Source: Paraburkholderia sediminicola
GTDB lineage: Bacteria; Pseudomonadota; Gammaproteobacteria; Burkholderiales; Burkholderiaceae
Direction: 5' to 3'
DNA length: 64,000 bases
Assembly (NCBI RefSeq): GCF_902859805.1
Contig: NZ_CADIKC010000004.1
Location: 248,001 to 312,000 of the forward strand
The stretch's first letter is position 1, and every line of letters begins with the position of its first letter. The translations under genes and the position numbers were made by a program. The notes below the pieces were generated by a model that worked only from the letters and a program-made list of their open reading frames with translations, was not told the origin of the DNA and ran no database searches. Of the stretch, positions 8,380 through 16,051 are shown in pieces.

Positions 8380-9261
8380 TCAGCCGTAGGCGCGCTCGCG
8401 CATCCACTTCGTCATGATCCATTTGTCGCCGCCGAGCACCGGCGCGCCGCCGTGCAAGGTCAGTGGATCGAGTTGACGCTGGCCGTTCATATAGCGGAAA
8501 TACACTGCGCCACCCTTCACCGCGGCGACCGACATGCCCGCTTCCGGGAAGATCGTCTCGCCGCCGTCGGGCACGTCGTTCAGATAGATCACCAGAGTCG
8601 ACACGCGCTGGCCGCCCTGAGCGGTGTGCACCGCACTGCCGGGTTGATCGGGCGGGAAATAATCGAAGTGCGGGCGATATTCGCCGGTCGTGCCGTAATG
8701 CAGAATCTGCAGCCCCTCGCCGTTTTCAACCGGCCAGTTCATCAGACTCGAGATGCGGCGGTCCATCTTTTCGATGAACGCGTCTTCCCCGCGCTGGTAC
8801 CAGATACCTTCGCTGGTGCGGTTGCGGATCACGTCTTCCTTGCCGGTGGCGGGATTGACCGTGGTTGAACGTTTCAACCGATGGCGCGAGCGCTCGATCA
8901 TCTCATCGCATTCGTCAGGCGAAAGCACATCACCGAACACGATCACCTGGGGCCGCTCGCAGCGCATCAACACGCGGACGTCGCGATCGTGCGCACGGAT
9001 CACATTGCCGCGCGCAACGGGCGACTCGTCGTACTGGTAGGTTTGCGGCGCGGTTTTGACCAGGGCGGCCTCGGTCGCTTCGGCCGCCGGGGCCGCTCCT
9101 GCGTCGGCCGGGTTCATGCCGAACGCTCTGCGCACTTCCGCGCGCGCGGCTTCCGTGGCGAAGCCGGCTTGCACCATCGCGTCGATCATCGAGTCGACGC
9201 TGCAACCGCGCGCTACGTTGCTGCTCAGCCACGCTTCCCAAGACGCATCCACTACCGGCAT
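8380..9261 (-). CDS. 2-oxoglutarate/Fe(II)-dependent oxygenase, prolyl 4-hydroxylase type
   Basis: A 293-residue enzyme of the P4Hc group, which hydroxylates protein or small-molecule prolines using Fe2+, O2 and 2-oxoglutarate. The iron ligands are visible as HFD (in YRPHFDYFPP) and the distal His in LTLHGGAPV. The 2-oxoglutarate-binding Lys follows in GGDKWIMTKW. The first 70 residues form a separate helical region (WEAWLSSNVARGCSVDSMIDAMVQAGF) that resembles a small recognition domain seen in some bacterial P4H proteins. It is convergent with the CDF gene, 9 bp apart. The target protein is unknown. Confidence 0.9.
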   Translation of the reverse strand: MPVVDASWEAWLSSNVARGCSVDSMIDAMVQAGFATEAARAEVRRAFGMNPADAGAAPAAEATEAALVKTAPQTYQYDESPVARGNVIRAHDRDVRVLMRCERPQVIVFGDVLSPDECDEMIERSRHRLKRSTTVNPATGKEDVIRNRTSEGIWYQRGEDAFIEKMDRRISSLMNWPVENGEGLQILHYGTTGEYRPHFDYFPPDQPGSAVHTAQGGQRVSTLVIYLNDVPDGGETIFPEAGMSVAAVKGGAVYFRYMNGQRQLDPLTLHGGAPVLGGDKWIMTKWMRERAYG

Positions 9262-9369
9262 AGAACTCCCCGCTTGTCGATATCACGAAATACTGCATCA
9301 ACTGGCCGGTTCATAGCAAGACTGGGGGAATGCGCCGGGCTGCCCCCGGGTTGAACCCAGGTCGACTCG

Positions 9370-9849
9370 TTATGCGCGGCCCTGCCGGCGTCGATAAAGG
9401 TCGAGGCCTTTTCTCGCCTGCGCCCTGATCGCGCCCTGCACGAACGGTGTCCAGCCGAGCAGCAGGCCCTTGAGCCCCAAAGCCTGACGGGCCCAACGCC
9501 ACAGGTCGAAGGTATCGCGGTGTTCGACGATGCGGCCGTCGCGGAACACGAAGCGGGCGTCGATGCTGTTCACCACCGTGCGGCCCGTCTGACTGAATGT
9601 GTAACGGGCCACCCAATGGGCGCGGCCGTTGAGTTCGTCCGCTTCGACGCCTTCAAACGTCAGCGAGAAATCCTGCGCGCGCGACACCAGCATGCGCCAC
9701 ATGTCGCGGGCCTCTTCGCCGCGCAGCTCGCCAAAGGCCGGATCGCTGAAGACCACGTCGTCGGCATAGCAGGCAGCCATCGTTTCGGCGTCGCGCTGCT
9801 GGAACGCGGTGTAAAAACGCTCGATCAGTTCGGTGTTGGGATGGCTCAT
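9370..9849 (-). CDS. NTF2-like / SnoaL-like domain protein
   Basis: A 159-residue protein starting MSHPNTELIERFYTAFQQRDAETMAACYADDVVFSDPAFGEL, the textbook beginning of a SnoaL/NTF2-like cone-shaped fold. It continues with HWVARYTFSQTGRTVVNSIDARFVFRDGRIVEHRDTFD. Proteins of this fold can be small isomerases, hydrolases or carrier/sensor domains; no catalytic residue set is diagnostic here. It is same-strand with, and 108 bp upstream of, the oxygenase, so the two could share a transcript. Confidence 0.82.
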   Translation of the reverse strand: MSHPNTELIERFYTAFQQRDAETMAACYADDVVFSDPAFGELRGEEARDMWRMLVSRAQDFSLTFEGVEADELNGRAHWVARYTFSQTGRTVVNSIDARFVFRDGRIVEHRDTFDLWRWARQALGLKGLLLGWTPFVQGAIRAQARKGLDLYRRRQGRA

Positions 9850-10021
9850 TTTCTTGTGCGTATGCGTTACCCGGTCGGCCGGTCATGGAAACGGCCCGGA
9901 AAGGAGCGCGCGCCGGAATTTGAGTTGGGCGCGCACGCCGCACACGATATCGGAAAATGGGGCCGCCGGGGCGGCGCGCTGCGCCCGGTAAAACCGCTCG
10001 CGCTACCCTCACGCCGCCTTT

Positions 10022-10045
10022 CGTTATATCCTGTCGAATATCACG
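10022..10045. promoter_or_regulatory. ModE-type box A
   Basis: CGTTATAT-N8-ATATCACG, seven of eight bases symmetrical in each arm. The E. coli ModE operator (CGNTATATA-N6-TATATAACG) has the same geometry. It lies 79 bases upstream of the GTG start at 10125. The assignment rests on this match and on four more copies nearby in the molybdenum region. Confidence 0.75.
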
Positions 10046-10124
10046 GTATGCTTTTGTGCAGCGCAGCGACCCGCCCGTCAATCGCATACGACCAAGCGAA
10101 ACAAGCAAGCAGGAGCCAGCAGCA

Positions 10125-10763
10125 GTGCCTAGTCGATCCACAGTGCGACCCACCTCGTCCGCCCCGACGGGACGCCGCCCGAAAGGACCTCCGTCAACCA
10201 TCGTCGCGGTGAAACCGGTGTCCGAACGTGGCCGCGCCGAATTGATCCGCGACGTCGTCGATGCTTACCGGCGGCTTTACGGGAGCGTGCAGCGCTTCGT
10301 ACTGATGCTGACGGGCGACCAGTTGAACTTCGCGTCGGTGGGCACGTCGGGTTCGCACTCGTTGAACCAGCTGCTGTCGATCCTGGCGGAACAGGCCAGG
10401 ACGGCGGCTTTTGCCCGTCTGCGCGATCTCAAAGCGTCGATTGAAGAAGCGCGCTCGGCCGAGCAGGTTCGCGACGCGATCTTTTCGGATGCGCTAAGCA
10501 ACGACCTCGCCGCGTTACGCAAGGTGGTGGCGGAACTCGAACGGCTCGATACCGCGTTCGTCGGCCTGTGCGTCGGCCATGTTCTGGATCAGCATGCACG
10601 GACAACCGGCGGTACGACGCCGGCCGTCGTCCGTCGCGCCGCCGGCCGCACCATCGCAGCAGTTCCCGCCACTGCGTCTGTCACAGTTTCTGCCGCCGCG
10701 TCTACCACGATCACTCAGCGTAAATCACGCGCTGAGCGCACGCTCGTCCACCCGAACGACTAA
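10125..10763 (+). CDS. Hypothetical helical protein under a ModE-type box
   Basis: Function not recognised. The 212-residue product starts at GTG 10125 (AGGAG 9 bases upstream). A basic, Pro/Arg-rich N-tail (residues 1-35) is followed by a predicted all-helical core (about 40-165: RGRAELIRDVVDAYRRLYGS, LNQLLSILAEQARTAAFARL, DLAALRKVVAELERLDTAF). A low-complexity Ala/Thr/Val tail and a basic end close the chain. No signal peptide or membrane segment is seen. It precedes the DUF2325 gene on the same strand by 140 bp, and both have their own ModE-type box, so it is probably molybdate-regulated. It could be a partner of DUF2325, which would be consistent with coiled-coil pairing, but this is inference. 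Confidence 0.72.
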   Translation: MPSRSTVRPTSSAPTGRRPKGPPSTIVAVKPVSERGRAELIRDVVDAYRRLYGSVQRFVLMLTGDQLNFASVGTSGSHSLNQLLSILAEQARTAAFARLRDLKASIEEARSAEQVRDAIFSDALSNDLAALRKVVAELERLDTAFVGLCVGHVLDQHARTTGGTTPAVVRRAAGRTIAAVPATASVTVSAAASTTITQRKSRAERTLVHPND

Positions 10764-10801
10764 TTCGTCACTGCTACATATGAACGTTTTCTTTTGCCGA
10801 T

Positions 10802-10825
10802 CGCTATATCTTTTTGAATATATCG
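10802..10825. promoter_or_regulatory. ModE-type box B
   Basis: CGCTATAT-N8-ATATATCG, the same 8-8-8 architecture as the other boxes and close to the E. coli ModE operator. It is located 78 bases upstream of the DUF2325 start, almost exactly the distance of box A from its gene. Confidence 0.75.
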
Positions 10826-10903
10826 CCAGCAGCGCCCGCATGGCGCAGATGTCCAGCACGCACATTCAGTCAGCCTGACGCCAGATCCGGATTCGAGGTC
10901 CTC

Positions 10904-12256
10904 ATGCACACGCCGCCTTTTCGTCTCGCCCAGCCTTCGCGTCTCAAACTGTCCGGCGACGAGCTTGCCGGCACCGGCTTGCGCGTGGCCAGTCCGTGCT
11001 GCACACCCGCGAGAGAGTCGTCCTCGAACACCAAACGCCGCGCGCGCCTCGCCGAGCTCGATGGCCAACTGCATTGCTCGATCATCGGCACCTGTCTCAG
11101 CACGCACGAACTGCGCAAGCTGGTGCCTAAATTCACCGGTCTCGATCGCAGGGACGCGAGCGATCTGGAGATTCATCACTCGGCAGTCGAACTCGCGATC
11201 GATGGTGGCGCAGGCGCCAAGGCCCTGCACAAGTTGCTCGACGAGCACTATGCGGTGGCGATCCGCCGCTTCGACAAAGCCGCCGACGACGTCGAGCTGC
11301 TGAAGCTCTGGGACGAAGCGCTGAAAAGCGGCGAGATCCCGCCCGCTTACTGGGCTCTGATGACACATCCGTGCGCGACCCTGCATGTGCGTCAGAAAGC
11401 GTTCGGCGAATTGCACATGCTGTCGCATCTGGTCGGTGCGGCGAATCGCGCGGACATCCGCAGGCTGGTCGCGCTCGAAGCAGAGAACGCCGAGTTGAAA
11501 GAGAAAGTCGAGCGGCAGCAAAGCCGCTTGCAGCAACTCAGCACGCAGCGCGACGCAGCGATCGCCGCGCTCAACGAGCAGATCGCGCAACTCACCGCCT
11601 TGGCCATGCGCCAGACGCCGACGGATCCTTCCGATCTCGAAGCGGAGATATCGAGGCTGCGCGACAAGCTCGCCGACAGCGACCAGCGGGTGGCGCTGCA
11701 TACGAGCCGCCGTGAGGCCGCTGAACAGCGGGTGCTGCAAGAACAGGGCGCCGCACTCGCGTTGCGCAAGAGCCGTGATGAGGCGTTGGCGCAGCTCCTG
11801 TTGGTGCAGAACGAATGCGACGCGCTGGAACGCGCGACGGTGGATTCAGCGGACAGCAGTCATAGCGCGCAGATGCGGCAAGCCAGCCTCGACAGCGTGC
11901 GCGGCAAACGGATTGTCTACGTGGGCGGCCGCCCCGGCTCGAATGCCGCGCTCAAGCGGCTGGTGGAGGCCGCCGGCGGCGATTTCGTGGTGCACGACGG
12001 CGGCGTGGAAGACCGGAAAGGTCTGCTGGCCGCCGCGCTGCCGGGCGCCGATATCGTTGTGTTTCCGGTCGACTGCGTCGATCTTGATTCGATGAATACG
12101 CTCAAGCGGGTGTGCGAGCGTCATCAGATCGACTATCACCCGTTGCGCACGGCAAGCGTGGCGAGCTTTGTGGAATTGGTGGACCGGCTGCGGCCCGAGC
12201 ATCTTGCCCAGTTGGGCAATCCGCCGCCCTCGGCGTTTTGCCTGCGCCACGGCTGA
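10904..12256 (+). CDS. DUF2325 domain protein with Cys/His-rich N-domain and coiled coil
   Basis: A 450-residue protein with three parts. The N-terminal domain (about 45-190) is rich in Cys and His (HCSIIGTCLSTHELRKL, IHHSAVELAI, LMTHPCATLHVRQKAFGELHMLSH), which suggests a metal or cofactor site. A long coiled coil (about 190-320) comes next. The C-terminal DUF2325 Rossmann-like domain (RIVYVGGRPGSNAALKRLVE, then a DIVVFPVDCVDLDSMNTLKR stretch) ends the chain. The start is ATG 10904 after GAGG. The biochemical role of DUF2325 is not known to me. Its setting between a ModE-type box and the modE/nifQ/mod genes suggests a role in molybdenum sensing or delivery. It is convergent with modE (23 bp apart). 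Confidence 0.85.
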   Translation: MHTPPFRLAQPSRLKLSGDELAGTGLRVASPCCTPARESSSNTKRRARLAELDGQLHCSIIGTCLSTHELRKLVPKFTGLDRRDASDLEIHHSAVELAIDGGAGAKALHKLLDEHYAVAIRRFDKAADDVELLKLWDEALKSGEIPPAYWALMTHPCATLHVRQKAFGELHMLSHLVGAANRADIRRLVALEAENAELKEKVERQQSRLQQLSTQRDAAIAALNEQIAQLTALAMRQTPTDPSDLEAEISRLRDKLADSDQRVALHTSRREAAEQRVLQEQGAALALRKSRDEALAQLLLVQNECDALERATVDSADSSHSAQMRQASLDSVRGKRIVYVGGRPGSNAALKRLVEAAGGDFVVHDGGVEDRKGLLAAALPGADIVVFPVDCVDLDSMNTLKRVCERHQIDYHPLRTASVASFVELVDRLRPEHLAQLGNPPPSAFCLRHG

Positions 12257-12279
12257 GCGGCGCGTGCGAGCGGCCGTGC

Positions 12280-12690
12280 TCAGGAACGAATCAGCCGGGT
12301 CAATTCGGCGATCTGTTTCGCGCAGCTTCGCTGGGCCTCATCTTCAACATTGCGGTACAGATGAATGATGCGTTCGCCGACGGGCGTCAACGTACAACCG
12401 CCGCCGCTTTGACCGCCCTGCTCCGAGTGCGTGGCCGGCGTTTTGAGCGAGCGGTTCAGCTCGTCGATCAGTAGCCAGGCGCGCCGGTACGACATGCCGA
12501 GGCTGCGCGCCGCAGCCGAGATCGAGCCGTACTCCCGCACGGCTTCCAGCAGTTCGACTTTGCCCGGTCCGAGCGCGACAGCGTCGCCACTGCGGATGCG
12601 CATTCTGAAGCGCACTTCGGGGCGTGGTTTCGCGGATTTTGTCGCGGGGCTTGGTTTGGTTTTAGCGGTATCAGCCATGCGCGAAAGCAT
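12280..12690 (-). CDS. modE: ModE-like regulator, DNA-binding domain only
   Basis: The protein (about 136 residues) consists of the ModE-type winged helix: LGPGKVELLEAVREYGSISAAARSLGMSYRRAWLLIDELN followed by GGQSGGGCTLTPVGERIIHLYR. The SYRRAW and GG-S-GGG motifs are hallmarks of ModE N-domains. The two C-terminal Mop/TOBE molybdate-binding domains of E. coli ModE (262 residues) are absent. The start at 12690 is preferred (GAGGCGG upstream); ATG 12678 is an alternative. It is third in a minus-strand operon after a molybdopterin-domain gene and nifQ. Five matching operators in the next 5 kb support its identity. How molybdate is sensed without the Mop domains is open. Confidence 0.88.
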   Translation of the reverse strand: MLSRMADTAKTKPSPATKSAKPRPEVRFRMRIRSGDAVALGPGKVELLEAVREYGSISAAARSLGMSYRRAWLLIDELNRSLKTPATHSEQGGQSGGGCTLTPVGERIIHLYRNVEDEAQRSCAKQIAELTRLIRS

Positions 12691-12730
12691 ACACGAACCG
12701 CCTCGCGCTGCCACCCTGGCCGAATGGCTT

Positions 12731-13372
12731 TCAGGGGTGGCCGGGAAAGCAATGCCCGTAGTCTTCACAGCCCGGGCAACCGGGCGCCGGGCCGGGCTGA
12801 AGCCCTAAGGAAAGCGCGCGTTGCTGGGCGAGGAATTTCTTCCAGCGCAGATTATCGACATTCAGCAGCACGAGCGTGGGGAAGTAGCGCGTCAGCATCC
12901 ATGTGACCTCTTCCCGACCCGCAAGACCAAGGTCACGCCAGAGGTGATCCGGCCGCAAGCACGCGTGAGCGATGATTGAGGCGAGGCAGCGAGCGTCGTT
13001 CGTGTCGACGGCGGCGCTGGCGTAAGTGAGCAGGAGTGCGTTCAGCGTTTCGACGAATGCCGCGTGTTCGCTGGTGTCGACGGGTGGCAATGCGGGCAAG
13101 GACGCAAACACGGGCTCAGGTGCGCGCCCAAAGTGCCGCTCCAGTAGCGCACGCCACGCAGGTCGCGGCAACCCAAGCAACACCAGTTCGTCCCGGACAT
13201 CGCGCGCGGCAATCAGCCTGGCGAACAATCGAGTATCGGGTGACGCGGAGTCCGTGGCCGCAGCCAGCCACTTCGCCGTGCGCTCGGCAACCCGCGCATC
13301 GAGCGACGCCGACAGCGGTTCGGGGCTGGGCGCGGCAAGTGCCGCAATAGGCGAAAGCGGTTCGTCAGACAT
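12731..13372 (-). CDS. nifQ: NifQ family protein
   Basis: NifQ is the iron-sulfur molybdenum donor for FeMo-cofactor synthesis in diazotrophs. This 213-residue protein ends NLRWKKFLAQQRALSLGLQ and then PAPGCPGCEDYGHCF, which aligns with the NifQ C-terminus (RWKKF...C-x4-C-x2-C-x5-C, DY, CF). The last three cysteines are present, but the first one is replaced by glycine, so the metal site may differ. The start MSDEPLSP at 13372 is chosen; a GTG/ATG further upstream (13417) is possible. It sits between a molybdopterin-domain gene and modE, 40 bp apart from modE. No nif structural genes are in this window, so a nitrogenase-independent molybdenum role is plausible. Confidence 0.85.
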   Translation of the reverse strand: MSDEPLSPIAALAAPSPEPLSASLDARVAERTAKWLAAATDSASPDTRLFARLIAARDVRDELVLLGLPRPAWRALLERHFGRAPEPVFASLPALPPVDTSEHAAFVETLNALLLTYASAAVDTNDARCLASIIAHACLRPDHLWRDLGLAGREEVTWMLTRYFPTLVLLNVDNLRWKKFLAQQRALSLGLQPGPAPGCPGCEDYGHCFPGHP

Positions 13373-13426
13373 GGCGGCAGCACGATGCAGAACATCGAAC
13401 CATATTACGCCCGTCATTCGAATCCC

Positions 13427-13915
13427 CTATGCCAAGGGCTCCAAAACATGAGCCTCGATGCGCGCGAGCCGTTTGACGTGGCGTGGCGCGGGCAGAATGT
13501 CCGAACCGGAAAACAGAATCGGCGCACCGTCTTCAGCATCGAGCGCGCGGCCATCGCATTCATACGCAACCAGCACGTTCTCGCCGATCGGCGTGTTGAA
13601 CAGTTCGTGCCACGAGAATGTCACGACGTAGCCATCGTGCCCGACCGCCACGAACACCGTCCGCTTGAACTCGCCCGGCACCTCGTTCGGCAAACCCGCT
13701 TCCGAGATCAAGGTCGTCAGACGCACGCCGCGGTATGGCTCAACGCTGCGAATGAAACGATTCGTCGTGTAGCAACGCAGATCGAATGGTCTGGCCAGCA
13801 CGCTTTCGTAACTCTTGAGCCGCTCGAGGTCGAAAGACAGCGTCCGCTGGAACCGTCCGCTCAGGACGAGCGCGCTTTCGACAGCAGGCGCGGCAATCAT
13901 ATTCACACTATCCAT
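13427..13915 (-). CDS. Small molybdopterin-binding (sulfite oxidase-fold) domain protein
   Basis: The 162-residue protein resembles the oxidoreductase molybdopterin-binding domain (SUOX fold) reduced to a minimal size: LRCYTTNRFIRSVEPYRGVRLTTLI, then DGYVVTFSWHELFN, VLVAYECDGRAL and GAPILFSGSDILPAPRHVKRLARIE. The Cys in LRCYTT sits where the cysteine ligand of Mo often occurs, but this is a tentative reading. There is no signal peptide or Tat motif, so it is probably cytoplasmic. It is first gene of the minus-strand operon with nifQ and modE, behind box C. It may bind Mo cofactor or be a degenerate relative. Confidence 0.78.
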   Translation of the reverse strand: MDSVNMIAAPAVESALVLSGRFQRTLSFDLERLKSYESVLARPFDLRCYTTNRFIRSVEPYRGVRLTTLISEAGLPNEVPGEFKRTVFVAVGHDGYVVTFSWHELFNTPIGENVLVAYECDGRALDAEDGAPILFSGSDILPAPRHVKRLARIEAHVLEPLA

Positions 13916-13958
13916 ACGCGGTTATCTCCAGCATTGCAGCCTGACCAGACTGTTCACC

Positions 13959-13982
13959 CGTTATTTCCGTGTGTATATTACG
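13959..13982. promoter_or_regulatory. ModE-type box C
   Basis: CGTTATTT-N8-ATATTACG, 43 bases upstream of the first gene of the minus-strand operon (molybdopterin-domain gene, nifQ, modE). It implies that modE regulates its own operon. Confidence 0.72.
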
Positions 13983-14020
13983 CTGCGATGGCCGCCTCGG
14001 TGCAAAAGCGCATCGATACG

Positions 14021-14044
14021 CAATATATCGCCAGGCATATCGGC
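14021..14044. promoter_or_regulatory. ModE-type box D (weaker)
   Basis: CAATATAT-N8-ATATCGGC. The inner TATAT/ATAT cores and the 8-base spacer agree with the other boxes but the outer CG bases are poor. It lies 98 bases upstream of the lipoprotein gene at 14143, on the other side of the divergent promoter from box C. Confidence 0.55.
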
Positions 14045-14142
14045 CGCTGCGCCGGTTGGCGTCCACCTCTATAAAAATCCACGGCTCGCGTCGACACGCC
14101 GGCTTCGCGGCCGGCCTTCAACCCGGCCGCTCAGGAGATCAC

Positions 14143-15081
14143 ATGCGCTTTTCACCCGCTCTCTCGCCCGCTCTGCGACGCAGCACCCGGCTCGCGCTCG
14201 TTAGCTGTGGCCTGATCGCCTTGCTGGCGAGTTGCGGCGGCGATAGCGTCACGGCTGTCCCGCAGCGGGTCGCCGTCAGCGCTTCGCCGAACGGCATCGC
14301 GGTGCGCGCGGCGGATGGCGCCCTCTTCATTACCGACGATCAAACCAACGGCGTGCTCTCCTCGCCCGATGGCCACACTTTCTCGCATTACGCCACTGTG
14401 CCGGTCGTAGCTGGCCAGGCCAACAGTCTCAGTCAGTTGAGCTTCGCCGACGCCGGCGCGCTGATGATCGAACGCTTCGGCTTCGGCACCGCGAGCGCGG
14501 TGTTCAGCATCACGGGTGTGGACACGATCGTGCCGCTGAGCGGCCCCAATCCGGCGCGACGCCGCCTCGGTCTGATCTCGATCGGCGCGAATCGCTTGCT
14601 GTCGACGTGGTTCATCAAAAACGGCAGCGCGCCGCCGCAGGGTGGTCTGAGCCTGATCACTTACGATCCGAATGCCCACACCGCGCTCGAGCGCGATCTG
14701 CTGACAGGCCTCGGCAAACCGGTCGGCGTTGCGGTGTCGGGCGACACTGTGTACGTCTCCGATCAGGCGAACAACAACATCGTCAAAGCGAGTCTGAGCA
14801 CGCTGCTCGGTGGATCGCAAGCCGTGGCGCCGAGCGCGACGCTCGCGCAGATCAACAGCCCCGACCTCATGGCCGTCGACACGAGCGGCACCCTCTACAC
14901 GAAATGCAACGCCACGGGTCTGTGCAGGATCGCGCCGGACGGCACCATCAGCGTGCTTGCAAACGACTTTCAGGACGCGCGCGGCGTGGCCGTCGACACG
15001 CCCCGGCACCTGCTGTACGCCATCGACCGCGCCGGCAGCACGGGCGGCACGAGCTACGTACGGATTTTCCCGCTCAATTAA
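14143..15081 (+). CDS. Beta-propeller (SMP-30/NHL-like) lipoprotein
   Basis: A 312-residue secreted protein. The N-terminus MRFSPALSPALRRSTRLALVS is followed by a hydrophobic stretch and the lipobox LLASC (cysteine near residue 30), so it should be a lipoprotein in the periplasm. The mature part has repeats such as PNGIAVRAADGALFITDDQTNGVL, GKPVGVAVSGDTVYVSDQANNNIVKA and DARGVAVDTPRHLLYAIDRAGS, typical of NHL/SMP-30 propellers that bind ligands or hydrolyse lactones. The start at 14143 has AGGAG 8 bases upstream. It lies between the modE operon and modA, with ModE-type boxes on both sides; its link to molybdenum is inferred from that context. Confidence 0.83.
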   Translation: MRFSPALSPALRRSTRLALVSCGLIALLASCGGDSVTAVPQRVAVSASPNGIAVRAADGALFITDDQTNGVLSSPDGHTFSHYATVPVVAGQANSLSQLSFADAGALMIERFGFGTASAVFSITGVDTIVPLSGPNPARRRLGLISIGANRLLSTWFIKNGSAPPQGGLSLITYDPNAHTALERDLLTGLGKPVGVAVSGDTVYVSDQANNNIVKASLSTLLGGSQAVAPSATLAQINSPDLMAVDTSGTLYTKCNATGLCRIAPDGTISVLANDFQDARGVAVDTPRHLLYAIDRAGSTGGTSYVRIFPLN

Positions 15082-15128
15082 TTGATCACACGGAGCGCGT
15101 AGCGGCCCACAACGCAATGCGATGGCGT

Positions 15129-15152
15129 CGTAATATATCGCTCTTAATAACG
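15129..15152. promoter_or_regulatory. ModE-type box E in front of modA
   Basis: CGTAATAT-N8-TAATAACG, 16 bases upstream of the modA start. This is where ModE represses mod operons in other bacteria. At this distance bound ModE would cover the transcription or translation start region of modA. Confidence 0.72.
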
Positions 15153-15168
15153 CATCGGGGTTAATCGC

Positions 15169-16047
15169 ATGATTCGCAAGCTGCTTGCTTCTTTCGTGGT
15201 CGTCGCTGGCGTGGTGACAGCCGCGCCCGCCTTCGCGCAGGACGACACGGTCAACGTGCTGTACGCCGGTTCGCTCGTCAATCTGATGGAACGCAGCGTG
15301 GGGCCGGCCTTTGAAAAGGCCACCGGCCAGCACTTCCGCGGCTATGCGGCGGGCTCGAACAAGATCGCCAACGAAATCAAGGGCAAGCTGCGTCGCGGCG
15401 ACGTGTTCATCAGCGCGAGCCCGAAAGTGAACACCAGCCTGATGGGTCAGGCGAATGGCGATCACGTCACGTGGTACGTGAACTTCGCCGAATCGCCGTT
15501 GATGATCGGCTACAACCCGCAAAGCAGATTCGCGGCGGACTTCAAGAGCAAGCGCTGGGATCAGGTGTTGCAGGAGCCGGGCATCCGCATCGGCCGCACC
15601 GATCCGAAGCTCGATCCGAAGGGTGCATTCACCGTCGAGATGATGACGAAGGCTGCGGAGCTTTACCATCAGCCGGATCTCGTCGAGAAGACGCTGGGTG
15701 ACGCGGAAAATCCCGCGCAGGTTTTGCCTGAAGAAACGCTGGTGGGCCGCCTGCAATCCGGCCAGCTCGATGCCGGCTTCTTCTATTCGACAGAAACGTC
15801 CGACCTGAAGATTCCGGCGCTCCGTCCGGCGCCCGAATTGCAGGCCAAAGCGAGCTACACGTTGACGATTCTCAGCGACGCACCGAACCGTGCGGGCGCA
15901 AGCAGTTTTGTCGACTTCCTGCTGAGCGCGCAAGGCCGCACGTTGCTCAAGCAACACGGCGTGGACGTCGTCAAACCGACCATTACCGGCAATGTGCAAG
16001 CCATGCCGCCTTCGGTGCAAGCCGTGATCGACGCCGCCGCGCAATAA
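15169..16047 (+). CDS. modA: Molybdate/tungstate ABC transporter, periplasmic binding protein
   Basis: A 292-residue periplasmic solute-binding protein with a Sec signal peptide ending in APAFAQ (residues 1-24). The mature protein starts with VNVLYAGSLVNLMERSVGPAFEKATG and contains the hinge-region stretch DVFISASPKVN. The YAGSL start is characteristic of the WtpA/ModA group that binds molybdate or tungstate. It is followed 4 bp later by the fused permease-ATPase gene and preceded by a ModE-type box. Sulfate or phosphate as ligand is unlikely given the regulatory setting. Confidence 0.9.
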   Translation: MIRKLLASFVVVAGVVTAAPAFAQDDTVNVLYAGSLVNLMERSVGPAFEKATGQHFRGYAAGSNKIANEIKGKLRRGDVFISASPKVNTSLMGQANGDHVTWYVNFAESPLMIGYNPQSRFAADFKSKRWDQVLQEPGIRIGRTDPKLDPKGAFTVEMMTKAAELYHQPDLVEKTLGDAENPAQVLPEETLVGRLQSGQLDAGFFYSTETSDLKIPALRPAPELQAKASYTLTILSDAPNRAGASSFVDFLLSAQGRTLLKQHGVDVVKPTITGNVQAMPPSVQAVIDAAAQ

Positions 16048-16051
16048 GGCG

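Noticed and set aside
9270..9290. A fragment similar to the right half of ModE box A (TGTCGATATCACG)
   Set aside because: Only one half-site, with no left arm.
9345..9375. GGGTTGAACCC resembling a tRNA T-arm
   Set aside because: No cloverleaf, no anticodon arm and no CCA end in context.
14152..16044. A 630-codon minus-strand frame across the lipoprotein and modA
   Set aside because: It has no recognisable domain and overlaps two genes with signal peptides and motifs on the plus strand.
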